From contig NC_018216.1 of NCBI RefSeq assembly GCF_000219625.1, positions 2,728,001 to 2,792,000 on the forward strand: a stretch of DNA of 64,000 nt, in the 5' to 3' direction. A program made the translations under genes and the position numbers. The DNA is from Zymoseptoria tritici IPO323. Taxonomy: Eukaryota; Ascomycota; Dothideomycetes; Mycosphaerellales; Mycosphaerellaceae. Positions 43,885 to 54,931 of the stretch are shown here, piece after piece. The notes under the pieces were generated by a model, which saw only the letters and a program-made list of their open reading frames with translations, had not been told where the DNA came from and made no database searches. The first letter of the stretch is position 1, and every line of letters starts with the position of its first letter.

Positions 43885-45311
43885 ACGATAGGGCATGTTC
43901 GCGGTGTGTATACTACCTGATGGAGACGTGTATATCACTTGTCAATACCTCGGGTCCTCTGACCATCTCGAAGTACGTTGGAACACCGACTCCGCCAAAA
44001 CCTGCAGCCCATCTATCGGCCAATCAATGCATCCAGTCGAGCTCGTGCGCAATCAAAGCTGAATGCAAGGCACCAAGCTAGCCGCCTCTCTGGCACGATA
44101 ATGTCGGAGATGGCAGACAGGGCGCCAGGACTGGACGGTCGATCCGGACGCATCTCCCAGGCTTTGCCAAGGAAGTTCTATGTCTGGTCGGCGAACGGAT
44201 TGTGATCCTCGCTGGCGAACATGATGCGGTACAGGGTCAGATCTCACGGCATGTCTCTTCATCGATACTACACAGAGCTTCGATCGACCTGGAGTATACA
44301 GCTTGCCGTAAAGCCTTCCGCAGCATCTGGCCAAGCTTGGCCTTATGGCGAGGCGAGCGAGCGGTAGAACGAGACCGTCATGCTCCTGATACAGACTCTG
44401 GCTGAAGTATAAATGCAAAGTATGCCTCGAGAATCGTACCCCGTGCTTCAGGAGACTGTCAAATCTATGCGAGGAGCGTGACATTGACCGACCTTTACAA
44501 GATTTGCTCCCGAGGCCGTTATCTGAACGAACCATTTCCGGGAAGTCGTAAAGACAAGGAGAGATTTTCGATTACATAAGTCGATGATCAATCGATGGCT
44601 TATCAGCGCACCTCATTCTCTACCCACGACAGGTTGCAACGAAGGCGTCCCTTTCCCACCGCGAAAAGTGAAGCACGTGCCAAGAACTGGCTTTGCGAAT
44701 GGCATTCGAGATGGGTGTCGACATATCAACCACCCAAGCTGCGACTATAGATCGCGGCCATGCCGATGCAATGCACGAGATCTTCGACAATGTTTACTTC
44801 GCTTCATCAAAGGACTGAGAAGCAGCTCGTAAACACATGTCCGACTTGGCAAACTATGGCGTGCTAGGACCAGTCCATGTCACCATGAAGCCAAGCTCTC
44901 TGGGCACAAAATCTATGGCAATTCTGGAGTACTACGTTCTATCGAGGTCTCATGCTATTCGATCCAAAGACTTTCAGCCAAGTTGGGCCAAGGCATTCCC
45001 ACACGATCTTCCCACGTTGTGCGTATCGACCTTTGGAATATTCGATCATGGCTTGTCGAAGAAGCCTTCCGCCATACTCATGGCCAAGGGGCGTGGCGGC
45101 GCGCTTTGGATCTAGATACCCGGACTCGACGTACAAAGAGTGATGCGGCGATGGTGCAATGTCACTTGGCGATAACTGGCATTGCCCATCAAACAGAGTG
45201 AACACCTCGTCCATTAAGAGTGCAGTCCTTCTCATTATTGCAAGTGTGCCGCCTCCGTCGACCTCATTCAGTCGCAAGCGAGATCTCGTTCCACCCTCCA
45301 CCAAGTTCACG
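43885..45311. other. Intergenic, no gene recognised
   Basis: About 1.4 kb. One plus-strand frame near 44170-44360 (VLCLVGERIV, IDLEYTACRKAFRSIW) and one near 44950-45110 (RIDLWNIRSWLVEEAFR) look faintly alike, as if from decayed copies of one sequence, but neither is a supported gene. The right end holds the transporter promoter. Confidence 0.4.
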
Positions 45312-47238
45312 ATGGACGAGAAAATACCCACCGGAGCTGGAGAGTATTCCACTCCTCCCAGTGAAATCGAAACCAGCCGCGATTGGAGTGTTGAGGAGGA
45401 GAGAAAGGCAAAGTGGAAGTTGGATCTCCTCATCATGCCTATTCTGACTCTTGGATTCTTCTGCCTGCGTAAGATCACTTCGCTGGAACTCGACTACGAA
45501 GGCTCACTCGGCTGACCACTCCCATCAACACAGAGCTTGACAGAGGAAACATCGCGAATGCCCTCACGGACAATTTCTTCGAAGATGTCGGCATCACTCA
45601 AGATCAGTTCAATGTCGGTCAGCAGATGCTGTCTCTCGGAATCGTTCTTTTTGAGATCCCAAGCAACATGGTCCTCTATCGAGTCGGTCCCGGAAAGTGG
45701 TTGACGCTTCAACTCTTCCTGTTCGGCACGGTCTCAACATTCCAGGCCTTTATGAGCAATTATGGCTCCTTTATCGCGACTAGATTCCTGCTTGGTATCA
45801 CCGAGTCTGGCTTCATTCCTGGGTAAAGAGAGTCGGACATCTTGAGAGGAACGATCGCTGACTAGTGTGTGTAGCGGTCTCTGGACCTTGTCGACTTGGT
45901 ACACCCGAAAGGAAACTGCGAAAAGGGTCATGGTAATGCATCTTCCCGAACAGTCTCGCGGTCCCGCGGGTCTCGTAGGCGTTCCCTCTTGTTTGGCCCA
46001 TGGCTAACCTCTCGTTGCGCGTTCAGTTCTTCTATTTCGGTAACCAATTTGGGCAGGCATCGGCCAAACTCCTGGCATACGGTATCCTACACATGCGAGG
46101 TGTTGGCGGCAAACCCGGCTGGTTTTGGCTCTTCGCCCTCATGGGTGGGTTCACCTGCCTTTCCGGTCTCATCTTCGGCTTCTTTCTGCCCGACTCCTTC
46201 AAGAACCCACACAGTACCTTCTTGCCGAAAGTGCAGATCTTCACCGAGCGCGAGATTTACATTCTGAGGACTCGTGTGCTGCGCGATGAGCCGGCCAAGG
46301 GCAAGAAGAAGTCGAGGATTGGGTTGACTGCATTCAAGAAGACGGTGAGATGACCGTCGGAATGTCATTGGGGTGGCGATCGCTGACACCGTGAACACAG
46401 TTTTCCAACTGGCGCATGTGGGTGCACTTCCTCATCACGCTGGCCAACAACGGACCACAGCGTGGATTTGACACCTACGCTCCATCGATTGTGCGGGCCA
46501 TGGGCTTCAAGGGTCTATCCGCCAATGCTCTAGCTGCCGTGGGTCTCTTCATTCAGATTCCAGTGTCCTTCTCTTTCAGCTGGTTCTCAGACCGATAGTA
46601 AGCTCATAACATCGACGGGCGACTGACCGTGCTGACGTTCATCCCAGCAATCGTCGCGGCGAGACCGTCATCGCTGGTCTGAGTATGGTCATTCTTGGTT
46701 ACGCCTTCAACCGTGGCTTCACTGAGCTCACAGGCCCGTCGACCCAAGGCGCAAAGTATGTCCCACCTTCCCGAGTATGGCCAGTACTATCCGCCCATTT
46801 ACTGACATACTCTGCAGATACTTCGGTGTCGTCTGGACACAAATCTTCGGCACGTTCTCGCACCCACTCAACATCACCTGGATGTCCTTGACCTGCACCG
46901 ACTCCGAGGAACGCGCTTTAGCCATGGCCATGGTGATCATGGGCGCAAACATCGCTGGAATCTACGGAGCACAGTTGTACAGAGAGGATGACAGCCCGAG
47001 ATATCGTCGTGCTTTCCTCGTTGCCATGGCCGTGCTCATTTTCGGATGCGCACTGTCGATCGTGAGGAAGATTGACGAGATTCGGCTGCGCAGGAAGCAC
47101 AGAGACGATAGCTTGGTAAAGGAGGCTTCGCAAAGTGAGATCGATGCGTACGATAACTTGCAAGTGCAGCCTTTGCCAGTCGCTGCGGGGCCTCCGCCTG
47201 CCGCTGTCGCCGCCGATGTGCCAACCGTGGTGAGGTAG
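45312..47238 (+). CDS. MFS transporter, anion:cation symporter family (Dal5/Tna1 type), 515 aa
   Basis: Seven exons: 45312-45468, 45534-45822, 45875-45932, 46027-46344, 46401-46597, 46648-46755 and 46818-47238; joins restore family motifs throughout. The start gives a hydrophilic N-terminus, then the first span and FFCLQLDRGNIANALTDNF, the hallmark loop of the allantoate/nicotinate permease family. About twelve membrane segments follow (GIVLFEIPSNMVL, GQASAKLLAYGILHM, NITWMSLTC near the end), with a long polar cytoplasmic tail (residues after KIDEIRLRRKH). The donor of the third intron is set at GTAATG; GTCATG a few bases earlier is an alternative that removes two residues. Substrates in this family are small carboxylates, vitamins or ureides, not predictable here. 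It is convergent with the SDR gene. Confidence 0.92.
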
Positions 47239-47362
47239 ACGGAGCGAAGACGAGCGTTGGAAACACAGAGCACGACGAGAGTATGAACACAGTGCCAGCC
47301 TGTCTCGATGGCGGAGCTGGAGTCTCCTGCCGTGGCCACGCAGTCTATGACCCATCATCAAT

Positions 47363-48256
47363 TCAAGCAGGATGGACTCCCCCATCGACACCAATGATCT
47401 TTCTAGTCACGTATCCAGTCTTGACCATCCACAGTACGGTCTCCGCGATTTCTGCCGGCTGGCCCAACCTACCGACCGGGACCCCTTTGAGAACGTGTCA
47501 GCAATGAAGCACTTGTATTGATCGTGAGCACACTTACTCTCTGCAACCCGTTTCGCTTGTTCGCCACTCGGCGAGCCCATCATAGCCGTGTCAGCAATCA
47601 ATGCCGGCGCCACTGCATTCACTGTGATGCCATTCTTCGCAACGTTCTGGCCTAGCCAGTAGATAAAGCCATGCATTGCACTCTTGGAACTCGCGTAGTG
47701 CGGTCCTGCATTGGTGGGAATCGGATCAGCAGACAGATCTGTAAGTAAGCCAAAGTACAACACCGAACATACCAACAAATCCTCCCGTAAACGCAGCCAC
47801 GGAAGAATTGAACACGATACGTCCCCACCCCTTTCCTTCCATATGTGGCAGACAAAGTTGCGTCAAGAGAATGGTCGATCCGGTGTTCATTCTCCAATTC
47901 TGCTCAAAGACATCGATTGACACATCCGCTAGATTCTGCACTCCGGTCATGCCGCTTGTCGATCCAGCATTGTTGAACAGTACGTCGACGCCGCCAAAGC
48001 GGGCCGTCACGTCGTTGTGCAGCTTGCGGACTCCATCGTAGTCGGAGAGATCGGCCTGGAAGAAGTCGACCTCGCTTGATGTGGTGCCCGCCTCGTTGAT
48101 GGTTTGAAGGAGCTTGTCTCGCGCTTCCTGGCCAGCGGAGTTGTAGTGAAGGGCTAGCTTGTAGTTGCCTTGCTTTGCGAAGAGTATCGCAGTTGCCTCT
48201 CCAATGCCGCCTGTGGCTCCAGTGATTAGAATTACACGACTTGAGTCGACGGACAT
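47363..48256 (-). CDS. Short-chain dehydrogenase/reductase (FabG-like), 257 aa
   Basis: Three exons: 48256-47773, 47705-47538 and 47484-47363. The Rossmann motif ITGATGGIGEA opens the protein, followed by NNAGS, the catalytic Ser in VFNSSVAAF and the Tyr-Lys pair in HYASSKSAM; the C-terminus VGRLGQPAEIAETVLWM is typical of classical SDRs. The first intron falls just before the Tyr-x3-Lys segment, so an unspliced reading loses the active site. Length fits the classical class. It probably reduces a ketone with NAD(P)H; the substrate is unknown. It ends 124 bases from the convergent MFS gene. A perfect TGACGTCA site lies 180 bases upstream of the start. Confidence 0.93.
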
Positions 48257-48736
48257 GGTTGCGAGTCGCTGCTCCGCTAGAGTGAGTCTCGAGGAACGAG
48301 GTCGGGACTAAGATGATTCAATGCTGTTATGACAATGGCTCGATCAGACCCGTGGACTTCACCGCATCAGATGCGACGCAATGTAAGCGATGACTAGCAG
48401 TACCTGCACTGAACGACTTGCAAGCAGGTACTCACTGACGTCACACCGCCGTTGCAGACGGGAGCTGCGGTCGAGTGAATGTTTGTAAGTGAAGCTGTAA
48501 CTTTCGGTGGTATATGCATCTTGATCGCAGTCGTCAATGTTGGTTCTCTGTCTCAGCCAACGCACACACCTGCTCTAGGGTATCTTCAAGCATGATCTTC
48601 CTCGCACTCGTCGGTCACCGCCAGATTCCGAACAGGAGAGCGAAACTAGGTCAATAGGTCGATAGGTCGTTGCGGCTCTCCTCCGCGTCCACCTCCGCCG
48701 CACCATGATCCAAACTTGATATCCTGTCTCGCCTGA
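48257..48736. other. Intergenic: upstream of the SDR gene
   Basis: About 480 bases between the SDR start (48256) and the acyltransferase stop (48737), both on the minus strand. It contains the TGACGTCA site listed separately. No other feature is seen. Confidence 0.5.
48436..48443. promoter_or_regulatory. CRE-type bZIP site (tgacgtca) upstream of the SDR gene
   Basis: A perfect 8-bp ATF/CREB palindrome 180 bases upstream of the SDR start codon. In fungi such sites are bound by Atf1/AtfA-type bZIP factors in stress response. One site can occur by chance, so regulation is only suggested. Confidence 0.4.
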
Positions 48737-49822
48737 TCACGCTGCCGCATTCATGCCTTTCGAAGCCACATCCACACCCGAACTTTTTGCAACGCCATTG
48801 GTGTGCGACCTCGCCTCGTGCTCCTGCTTCGCAACGCCTTGTTTTCTCGCCTCCTCCGTGAGCTCCAACAGTGCCTCCATCATTACATTCCTCGTCTCCT
48901 CCAGCAGACTGTCCACATCGTCCTTCGTCTTTCCCTTTGTGCTGATCGGCTTCAACACCCTCGTTGGAATAATACCCGGCTGGAACTTCTTCGACCTGAC
49001 ATTCAGCACATTGCTGTAGTTCGCCGAAACGATCGGAACAATCGGCACCTGCGCCTGCACAGCCAAGTGGAAGGCACCCTTCTTGAAAGCCAGTAGGTCA
49101 GGTTTCTCGTAGTAACTCCTCGTGCCCTCCGGGAATATGAACACGCTCTGCCTTTCGTTCCGCATTTGTTCCGCCGCAGCATCAAAAGCCTGCAGCGCCT
49201 GACTCCGACTCTTGCGCTCGATGAACACCGTCTTGCTCATGAGCATGAACCAGCCCAGGAAGGGAATCTTCGACAAGCTCTTCTTCGACGTGACGCTGCA
49301 CCACTTGGGAAAAATGTGGCCAAGCATGAGCACGTCCAACTCGGTCTGGTGATTGCCCACGAAGACAGCCGGTCGAGTATTGCCTAGGTAGTTCTCCGGG
49401 TCTTGCACATCGAACCAGATGCCCGTGAATAGCAACATGATCCACTTGAAGAAGCGACCAGCGGTCCACTGTGCCATGCCGCCATAGCCGACCGCGCTGA
49501 AGGCTGCTGCAGCGAACGTGGCATAGACCGAACTGAGGAAGAGCGCGACGAAGGATGCGAGACTGCGGCCGTAGAATTCGAGGGCGGGGATTTTGAGCGA
49601 TCGACCGAGGAAGACGAGCCCGTTCACGGTGAGGGTGACGAGCGTCGTGAGGGTGAGGAAATAGAAGAGGATATTGGACATTCTGGCGGAGACGCAGCCG
49701 GGCGGTGGCATGCAGTAGGTCGGAGGTGGAGAAGTGTTCGCAACGAAGGGCGTCTGCCCTGGAGAGTTTGGCGTGGTGTCTTGAAGGTGGAATTTGGACT
49801 CAAGTTGATCAAGTGGGGTCAT
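48737..49822 (-). CDS. SLC1: 1-acyl-sn-glycerol-3-phosphate acyltransferase (Slc1/PlsC type), 361 aa
   Basis: Single open frame. The PlsC motifs are in order: NHQTELDVLML (HX4D), SKIPFLGWFMLMSKTVFIER, FIFPEGTRS and VPIVPIVSANYS. Two or three membrane spans precede them (NILFYFLTLTTLVTLTVNGLVFLG and FVALFLSSVYATFAAAAF). The enzyme converts lysophosphatidic to phosphatidic acid in the ER in glycerolipid synthesis. The start is ambiguous: the ATG at 49822 adds a polar 47-residue leader, while the ATG at 49681 (MSNILFYF) begins right at the first span, as in many homologues (314 aa). The C-terminal tail is polar and Lys/Ala-rich. No introns. Confidence 0.93.
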   Translation of the reverse strand: MTPLDQLESKFHLQDTTPNSPGQTPFVANTSPPPTYCMPPPGCVSARMSNILFYFLTLTTLVTLTVNGLVFLGRSLKIPALEFYGRSLASFVALFLSSVYATFAAAAFSAVGYGGMAQWTAGRFFKWIMLLFTGIWFDVQDPENYLGNTRPAVFVGNHQTELDVLMLGHIFPKWCSVTSKKSLSKIPFLGWFMLMSKTVFIERKSRSQALQAFDAAAEQMRNERQSVFIFPEGTRSYYEKPDLLAFKKGAFHLAVQAQVPIVPIVSANYSNVLNVRSKKFQPGIIPTRVLKPISTKGKTKDDVDSLLEETRNVMMEALLELTEEARKQGVAKQEHEARSHTNGVAKSSGVDVASKGMNAAA

Positions 49823-49962
49823 AGAATAATACGGTCCATGTGACAAAGAACAGCGGACATGGAACACAGAAGAACTGTAAGCTCGTGACAAGCAGTATTG
49901 CTAGTATTGGTATCTTGCATGGACAGGTGATGGTTTACATATGGTACAGGCACACTTCCACT

Positions 49963-51282
49963 TCACTCCACACTCGTGGGAATCTTGATCTTGCCGCTCT
50001 TGCGATCATCATGTGGCACACCATACCGGATGCCCACCGCATTCCTCGCACGTCCTGTCTTGCCGGTGTTCTCTGCACTGATGTCTTGGAATTTAAAATC
50101 CCACCTTCGACCAGGGACAATCCGCTGGGTTCGCTGTTCCCATTTCCGCTTCCGCTCCTCTGCGGCCGCCCTGTCCTCCTGTGCCTTCTGATCACGCTCG
50201 CGCTGCCTCTGGTGGCGCTTCTCGCGGTCGATGCCCTCGAGAGCCTCTTTCTCCAGTACGATGAGTTCCGGGTGTGGAATTCGCTTGTCGGCGGGGAGAA
50301 GGTCGTCGGAGAATGCCTTTGCGGCATCCTCGCGTGTGAATTGTCGAGATTCGGATGTGGGATAGAAGAGCTGCTGACGTGTACTTGAGTGTACAGGCAG
50401 ATCGTTGATGCTTTCGTGAGGTGTGATCTGTCTGTTTGCAGGACCGTCCGGCCTGAAAGGTGTCTGTGGTAGCATCGCCATAACCGCATCGTTGTATGGT
50501 TTGGCAAGAGGCTTTCCCTGATGATGCTGTCAGCGACTGTTCGTCCACTTTGCTTGTTGATGCAGAAGAATTCGGGTTGCTCGAAATCAGAGAGGCTCGC
50601 ATGCTATGTTTTTGTAACCATGTAGTTGTCTTAAAGACTAATCGATTTGAATAAAATCATCATTGAACAGGGATGGGAAGAGAAGAGATCCTTTACTCAC
50701 ATCTTGTGCCCACTGCTTCTCGATAGTCTTCAGTCTCACGACGGCAGCGACGCGTCGAACATCCACACCGTACGCCGCACTGACGGTGGAGACATCAATG
50801 CCTCGCTCTGCCACCTGCCGATGAAGCTCTTCTCGCAGACTCTCGCTAAGGACGCTCTCCGACCGGAAGTCCTGGTTGAGCGGGTACGGTCGCCTGTCGC
50901 TAGCTCGTTCGGGAGGGAGACCGCTCTCCGTTTCGGCGTGTGATTGTACTTGATCTCCATCGGAGTCATTCTCTGTGCTGCCTCTCCCAGATCGCGGATT
51001 GTTCTGCCGTTGTTTCTTCACGCGCACAAGTTGTCCGAATTTATCATATGCACTGAGGTAGTTGGTACTGCCAGGCAGCGGCTCTTTGAAGACTTTCCCT
51101 GGTCCATTCAGCCATTCCCACATGTCCCTGCGCAGCAGCTTCTGTAATTGCGGCTCACGGCCGATCTTGTGGAAGTGTCTCGTCTGGGTGGACGCCGCCG
51201 CGGCTTCGGCAACGCCTTGTGGTCTCGTGCGAAAGCATTGACATGTCGGCGGTACGGGAAGATGATGTATTCGTGGTGGCAT
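49963..51282 (-). CDS. Mitochondrial small-subunit ribosomal protein mS45 (Bot1/Mrps35 type), 378 aa
   Basis: Two exons, 51282-50701 and 50517-49963, with an unusually long 183-nt intron (GTGAGT donor, CATCAG acceptor) joining EKQWAQD to GKPLAKPYNDAV. A basic, Arg/His-rich N-terminus (TRHFHKIGREPQ) fits a mitochondrial presequence. The diagnostic segment is RRDMWEWLNGPGKVFKEPLPGSTNYLSAYDKFG, here described in parts; it characterises the fungal Bot1 family, a regulator and component of the small mitoribosomal subunit. The middle is polar, and the C-terminal half is rich in charged helices (EKRHQRQRERDQKAQEDR) and ends near GVPHDDRKSGKIKIP. The gene is 0.1 kb from the acyltransferase, in the same orientation. 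Confidence 0.82.
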
Positions 51283-52806
51283 CGTGAGGAGTGTGGATGG
51301 AAAGATGATGGAGTGATGGCGAAGGAGACTGCTTTGGAAAAGCCCGACACGCTAGTATGGATCCTAAGCGAGCATGTCTTGGCGTAGCATTGGACACTCC
51401 CATCAAATGTATTGCAATGTCTTTGGGGTGAGTGGCTTGAATTCATGGAAGATGGTCATTTCCAGGTAATCTGGGACGATTCTATCGTAGTAGACGTGCC
51501 GTAGGTAGAAAGGATGCTGGATGTACATATAGCAAAACCACGTAGAAGTTGCAGCAGTGCCGGAAGATCGCCTACGACTATTGCAGTAATAAGTGAGAGA
51601 TGCTGTCGAACATGACAATGCAAATCGGCGTGTTTCCACTGCTCAGACCCAGATTTTCTGAAGCGGCGTGTGCTACCTCCTCAGTTTTGGCCCTGGCAGC
51701 TCGTCGATTGGTCTTGCCTCTTTCTTTGTCCCTGAGTAGAGCTTGCACTTGCTTCCAGGTTTTGTCTCGAACTTTTCCCGATCACCTTACCTTGAACATC
51801 TTTCCGACGTGGACCTGAGACCAAAAGCGGAAACGACTCCCTTTCGAGCCGCTCTGATGCCGAAGAAAGTGCAAAAAGAGAACATCGTTGGTGAATGATC
51901 TGAACCCTACCCGATTCTGAGGAGATGTTAGAATTGACTTCAGGCCTCGTGCGGTTGGGCAAACGCTTACTGAACGGATGACCTTCTGGATGTACCGATA
52001 TGAGAGCTATCTCTGGAATCAGACACGCTACCGCTGCGCCAAGGGTCCCGGAAATTTAGGGTATAACACCCTGCCGGATTGGTGGCGAGGAAATTTTGGT
52101 TGTATATAATGCTACAACAAAAAGCCGAGGCGGCACCAACGAGGTGAATTCCGAAGTTTGGACCAACACTCCTGTACAGACATCGGCAAAGCAAACCTCA
52201 CGGTCAAACAATACGGAGCAGCTGGATGAGTGAGTCGTCAAATTGCTCCAATGGAAAGTTTTATCTCTTCAACGCTACCTGACCGGCCTTAAGACCTCGC
52301 AGCCCTGCTCCGTTTTGTGGTACTCCCGACACGGATGTATATTGGAGATATGCTTACTGCTACGTTGGCACGGTCCGTTGATGCAGTGGCACATTGGAGA
52401 CAATACAGTGGTACATTGGAGGCAACCAGGTCATGTCTTCCTTTAACCGGCTACTCATCAATCAGTGCCTGAATCTCCACCTCCAGGAGCAGGCCAACCT
52501 GTCCATCAACTGGCCTCATTCCATGCGAGCCTTTTTAGCCGTTTCTAATAGGCACGCGGAGGGGCTGCAACACACCTCGTCCGACATGGGCGTTCGCTCG
52601 GCGAGTGAATATGCGTCTTCTTATCTCGAGATCCTGCAGGTGGCTTCCAGCTCTTTATCTTTAGTGGCCCGACGCCTGGAGGATGCCCACTTCCAGTCCG
52701 AGACGTACCGACGGAGGCTTCATCCTTAACACTGTGCTCGTATCTAGAACCGTGCTGGTTTGATGTCGACTCACTTCTTGCTTGACATTGTCGAGTGAAG
52801 ACGACC
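51283..52806. other. Divergent intergenic region, no gene recognised
   Basis: About 1.5 kb between mS45 (minus start) and the Hol1-type transporter (plus start). Short frames only. A 22-bp imperfect tandem duplication lies at 52384-52427. A TATA-like tatataat lies near 52102. Confidence 0.5.
52384..52427. repeat. Imperfect tandem duplication, 22-bp unit x2
   Basis: Two adjacent 22-bp copies, 52384-52405 and 52406-52427, share the core cagtgg-y-acattggag and differ at a few positions. They lie about 380 bases upstream of the transporter start. Role unknown. Confidence 0.7.
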
Positions 52807-54753
52807 ATGGCAGACTACCTCGACCCAGAGTGGCCACCAGGGACAGTGAAACTCGCCCAGTTGTGGGCAGTCAACGAAAAAGGATCGGACATTATCTTGC
52901 AACCTAGACCAACGAACGATCCGAACGATCCACTGGTGAGACTACCCAAGATGTTTGACTGCACACCATTATTGACGCACCACAGAACTGGCCACGATGG
53001 CAGAAGGGAATCAACTACACCCTTGCCTGCTTCTACGCCATGATGGTATACGCCTTCGTCAATGCCACCTCACCGACCTGGGGTCCAATGGGTGAAGAAC
53101 TCAATTTCAACTCAACACTCCTGACCAACACCTATGCCATCGGCTGTGCAACACTGGCATTGGGAGCTCCAATGCTCATTCCCTTCGCTCTCAAGTTCGG
53201 CTCACGATCAGTCTACGTGGTCAGCAGTGCCGCTCAACTCGGAGTCTCCATCTGGTCTGCCAGGACTCAAACTCCAGGCGACTGGTGGGGTGTCAATGCT
53301 CTGCAGTGCTGGCTGGGATCGCTCTGCGAGGTTCTCGTCCAGTTGACCATTGCAGATGTGTACTTCGTCCACCAACGAGGACTCATGAATTCGATTTACA
53401 TCTGGGCCATGAATGTTGGAGGCAACCTGGCTGTCGTGGCTGCTGGCTTTGCCACGACCAGTATGGGCTGGCGATGGGTCTGGTGGTGGTTCGTCATATT
53501 CTTCGGCCTGCAGCTGGTAGTGTTCATCTTTGCTTTTGAGGAGACCAAGTTTCGACTCGACGAAGCTACACTTGTCGGACAGAGACCTGGCAGCGTGAGC
53601 CCCAGCTCGGCCACATCTCCAAGCCCGGTCGAGGACCAAGAGAAGAAGACGACCAAGAACGTCACGCCCGTGGTCAACGACACTGAAGCCAATCGCAGCG
53701 ACGCTCGCAATCTGAGCGTAGTGTATATCGACCACACCATACCAAGAAAGACGTATCGCCAGAAGCTTTCACTCACAACGACGTCACCTGGTAACTGGCC
53801 CCAGTTCCTACGACACTCATGGCAGCCATTCCTCATCCTTGGATCGATCCCCGGCGTACTGTACAGCTCCCTCGTCTACGCCATCCTCCTAGCCTGGAGC
53901 ACCGTTCAAACCGCAGCTCTCAGCACCATCATGCTCGACCCACCGTACAACTTCTCCGCATCTCAAATCGGTCTGATGAGCTTGGCTCCATGTAAGAATC
54001 CACAGTCCCTGCCATCGATTGCGTCTTGCTGACAAGAACTCCTTCGAGTCATCGGTCAAACCCTCGGCTCCTTAATCTGCGGCCCCCTCAGCGACTGGAC
54101 AGTCCTCTACCTCGCCCGACGCAACAACGGCATCTACGAACCCGAATTCCGATTCTACCTCTTTGTTCCTTTCGTACCCTTTCAGCTCGCCGGGGTAAGA
54201 AACTGAAGTGCAGAAGGCCTCCGATATCCAAGACTGTCTCGGACGCCAGGCCTTCGTCCATTCTACACTGTCTACAACATCCGCTGACCTTGTACGCTTT
54301 TCTTTGCAGGCATGGTGGTTCGGCTACGCACTCAACAACGGCTCGCCCTGGGAGCAAGTCGCCGTGGCATACGGCGTGTGCAATTTCGGAATGGGGCCGT
54401 TGCAGAGCGTCGCGTTGACATATATGCTCGATGCTTACAATGGTGCGAAACAAACACCGCATGTCGCCTCCAAACATACCTTCTCGCTGACAGACTGTAC
54501 AGAAATCGTCGGCGACGCCCTGACGGCACTCACATTCGTCCGAAATACATTCAGCACGATCTTCGTCTTTGCAATGCCAGCGTGGATCGCGGCAGTGGGT
54601 ATCGCGAATGTGTTCAATATGATCGGAGCGTTTGGTGCCGTCATCTTGTTGTTCTCGGTCTTTTTCATTTGGAAAGGGAAACAGCTGAGAGTCAGGACGG
54701 CGAAGGTATATCGATACTATGCGAGCAGACAGTTCGAGGGTCGGCCGTTGTAG
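52807..54753 (+). CDS. MFS transporter, DHA1 / Hol1 type, 554 aa
   Basis: Five exons: 52807-52935, 52986-53991, 54049-54194, 54310-54442 and 54503-54753. The last intron (54443-54502, 60 nt, GTGCGA donor, CTGAC branch, TACAG acceptor) is open in frame; removing it joins MLDAYN to EIVGDALTALTF. The fold begins NWPRWQKGINYTLACFYAMM, followed by about twelve spans, motif-like loops (GFATTSMGWRWVWWWFV) and a central polar loop rich in Ser/Pro/Asp. This matches the Hol1-type branch of proton-driven antiporters, which move polyamines, histidinol, cations or drugs. The substrate is unknown. The C-terminus is short and basic. Confidence 0.91.
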
Positions 54754-54931
54754 ATACACGCAGACTTGAGAAACATGCAGAATTACGCAGCGTTCGCAGA
54801 TGATGGTACGATAAGTTTCATCAGCTCATAATTCGTGACTATGTAGGTATGCTTTTTGATCCAAGTGCTTCAATGCGAACGCAATGCAGCCCAACATTCG
54901 TACTCGCTCTCCAGCCAATTACAATCGGCAC

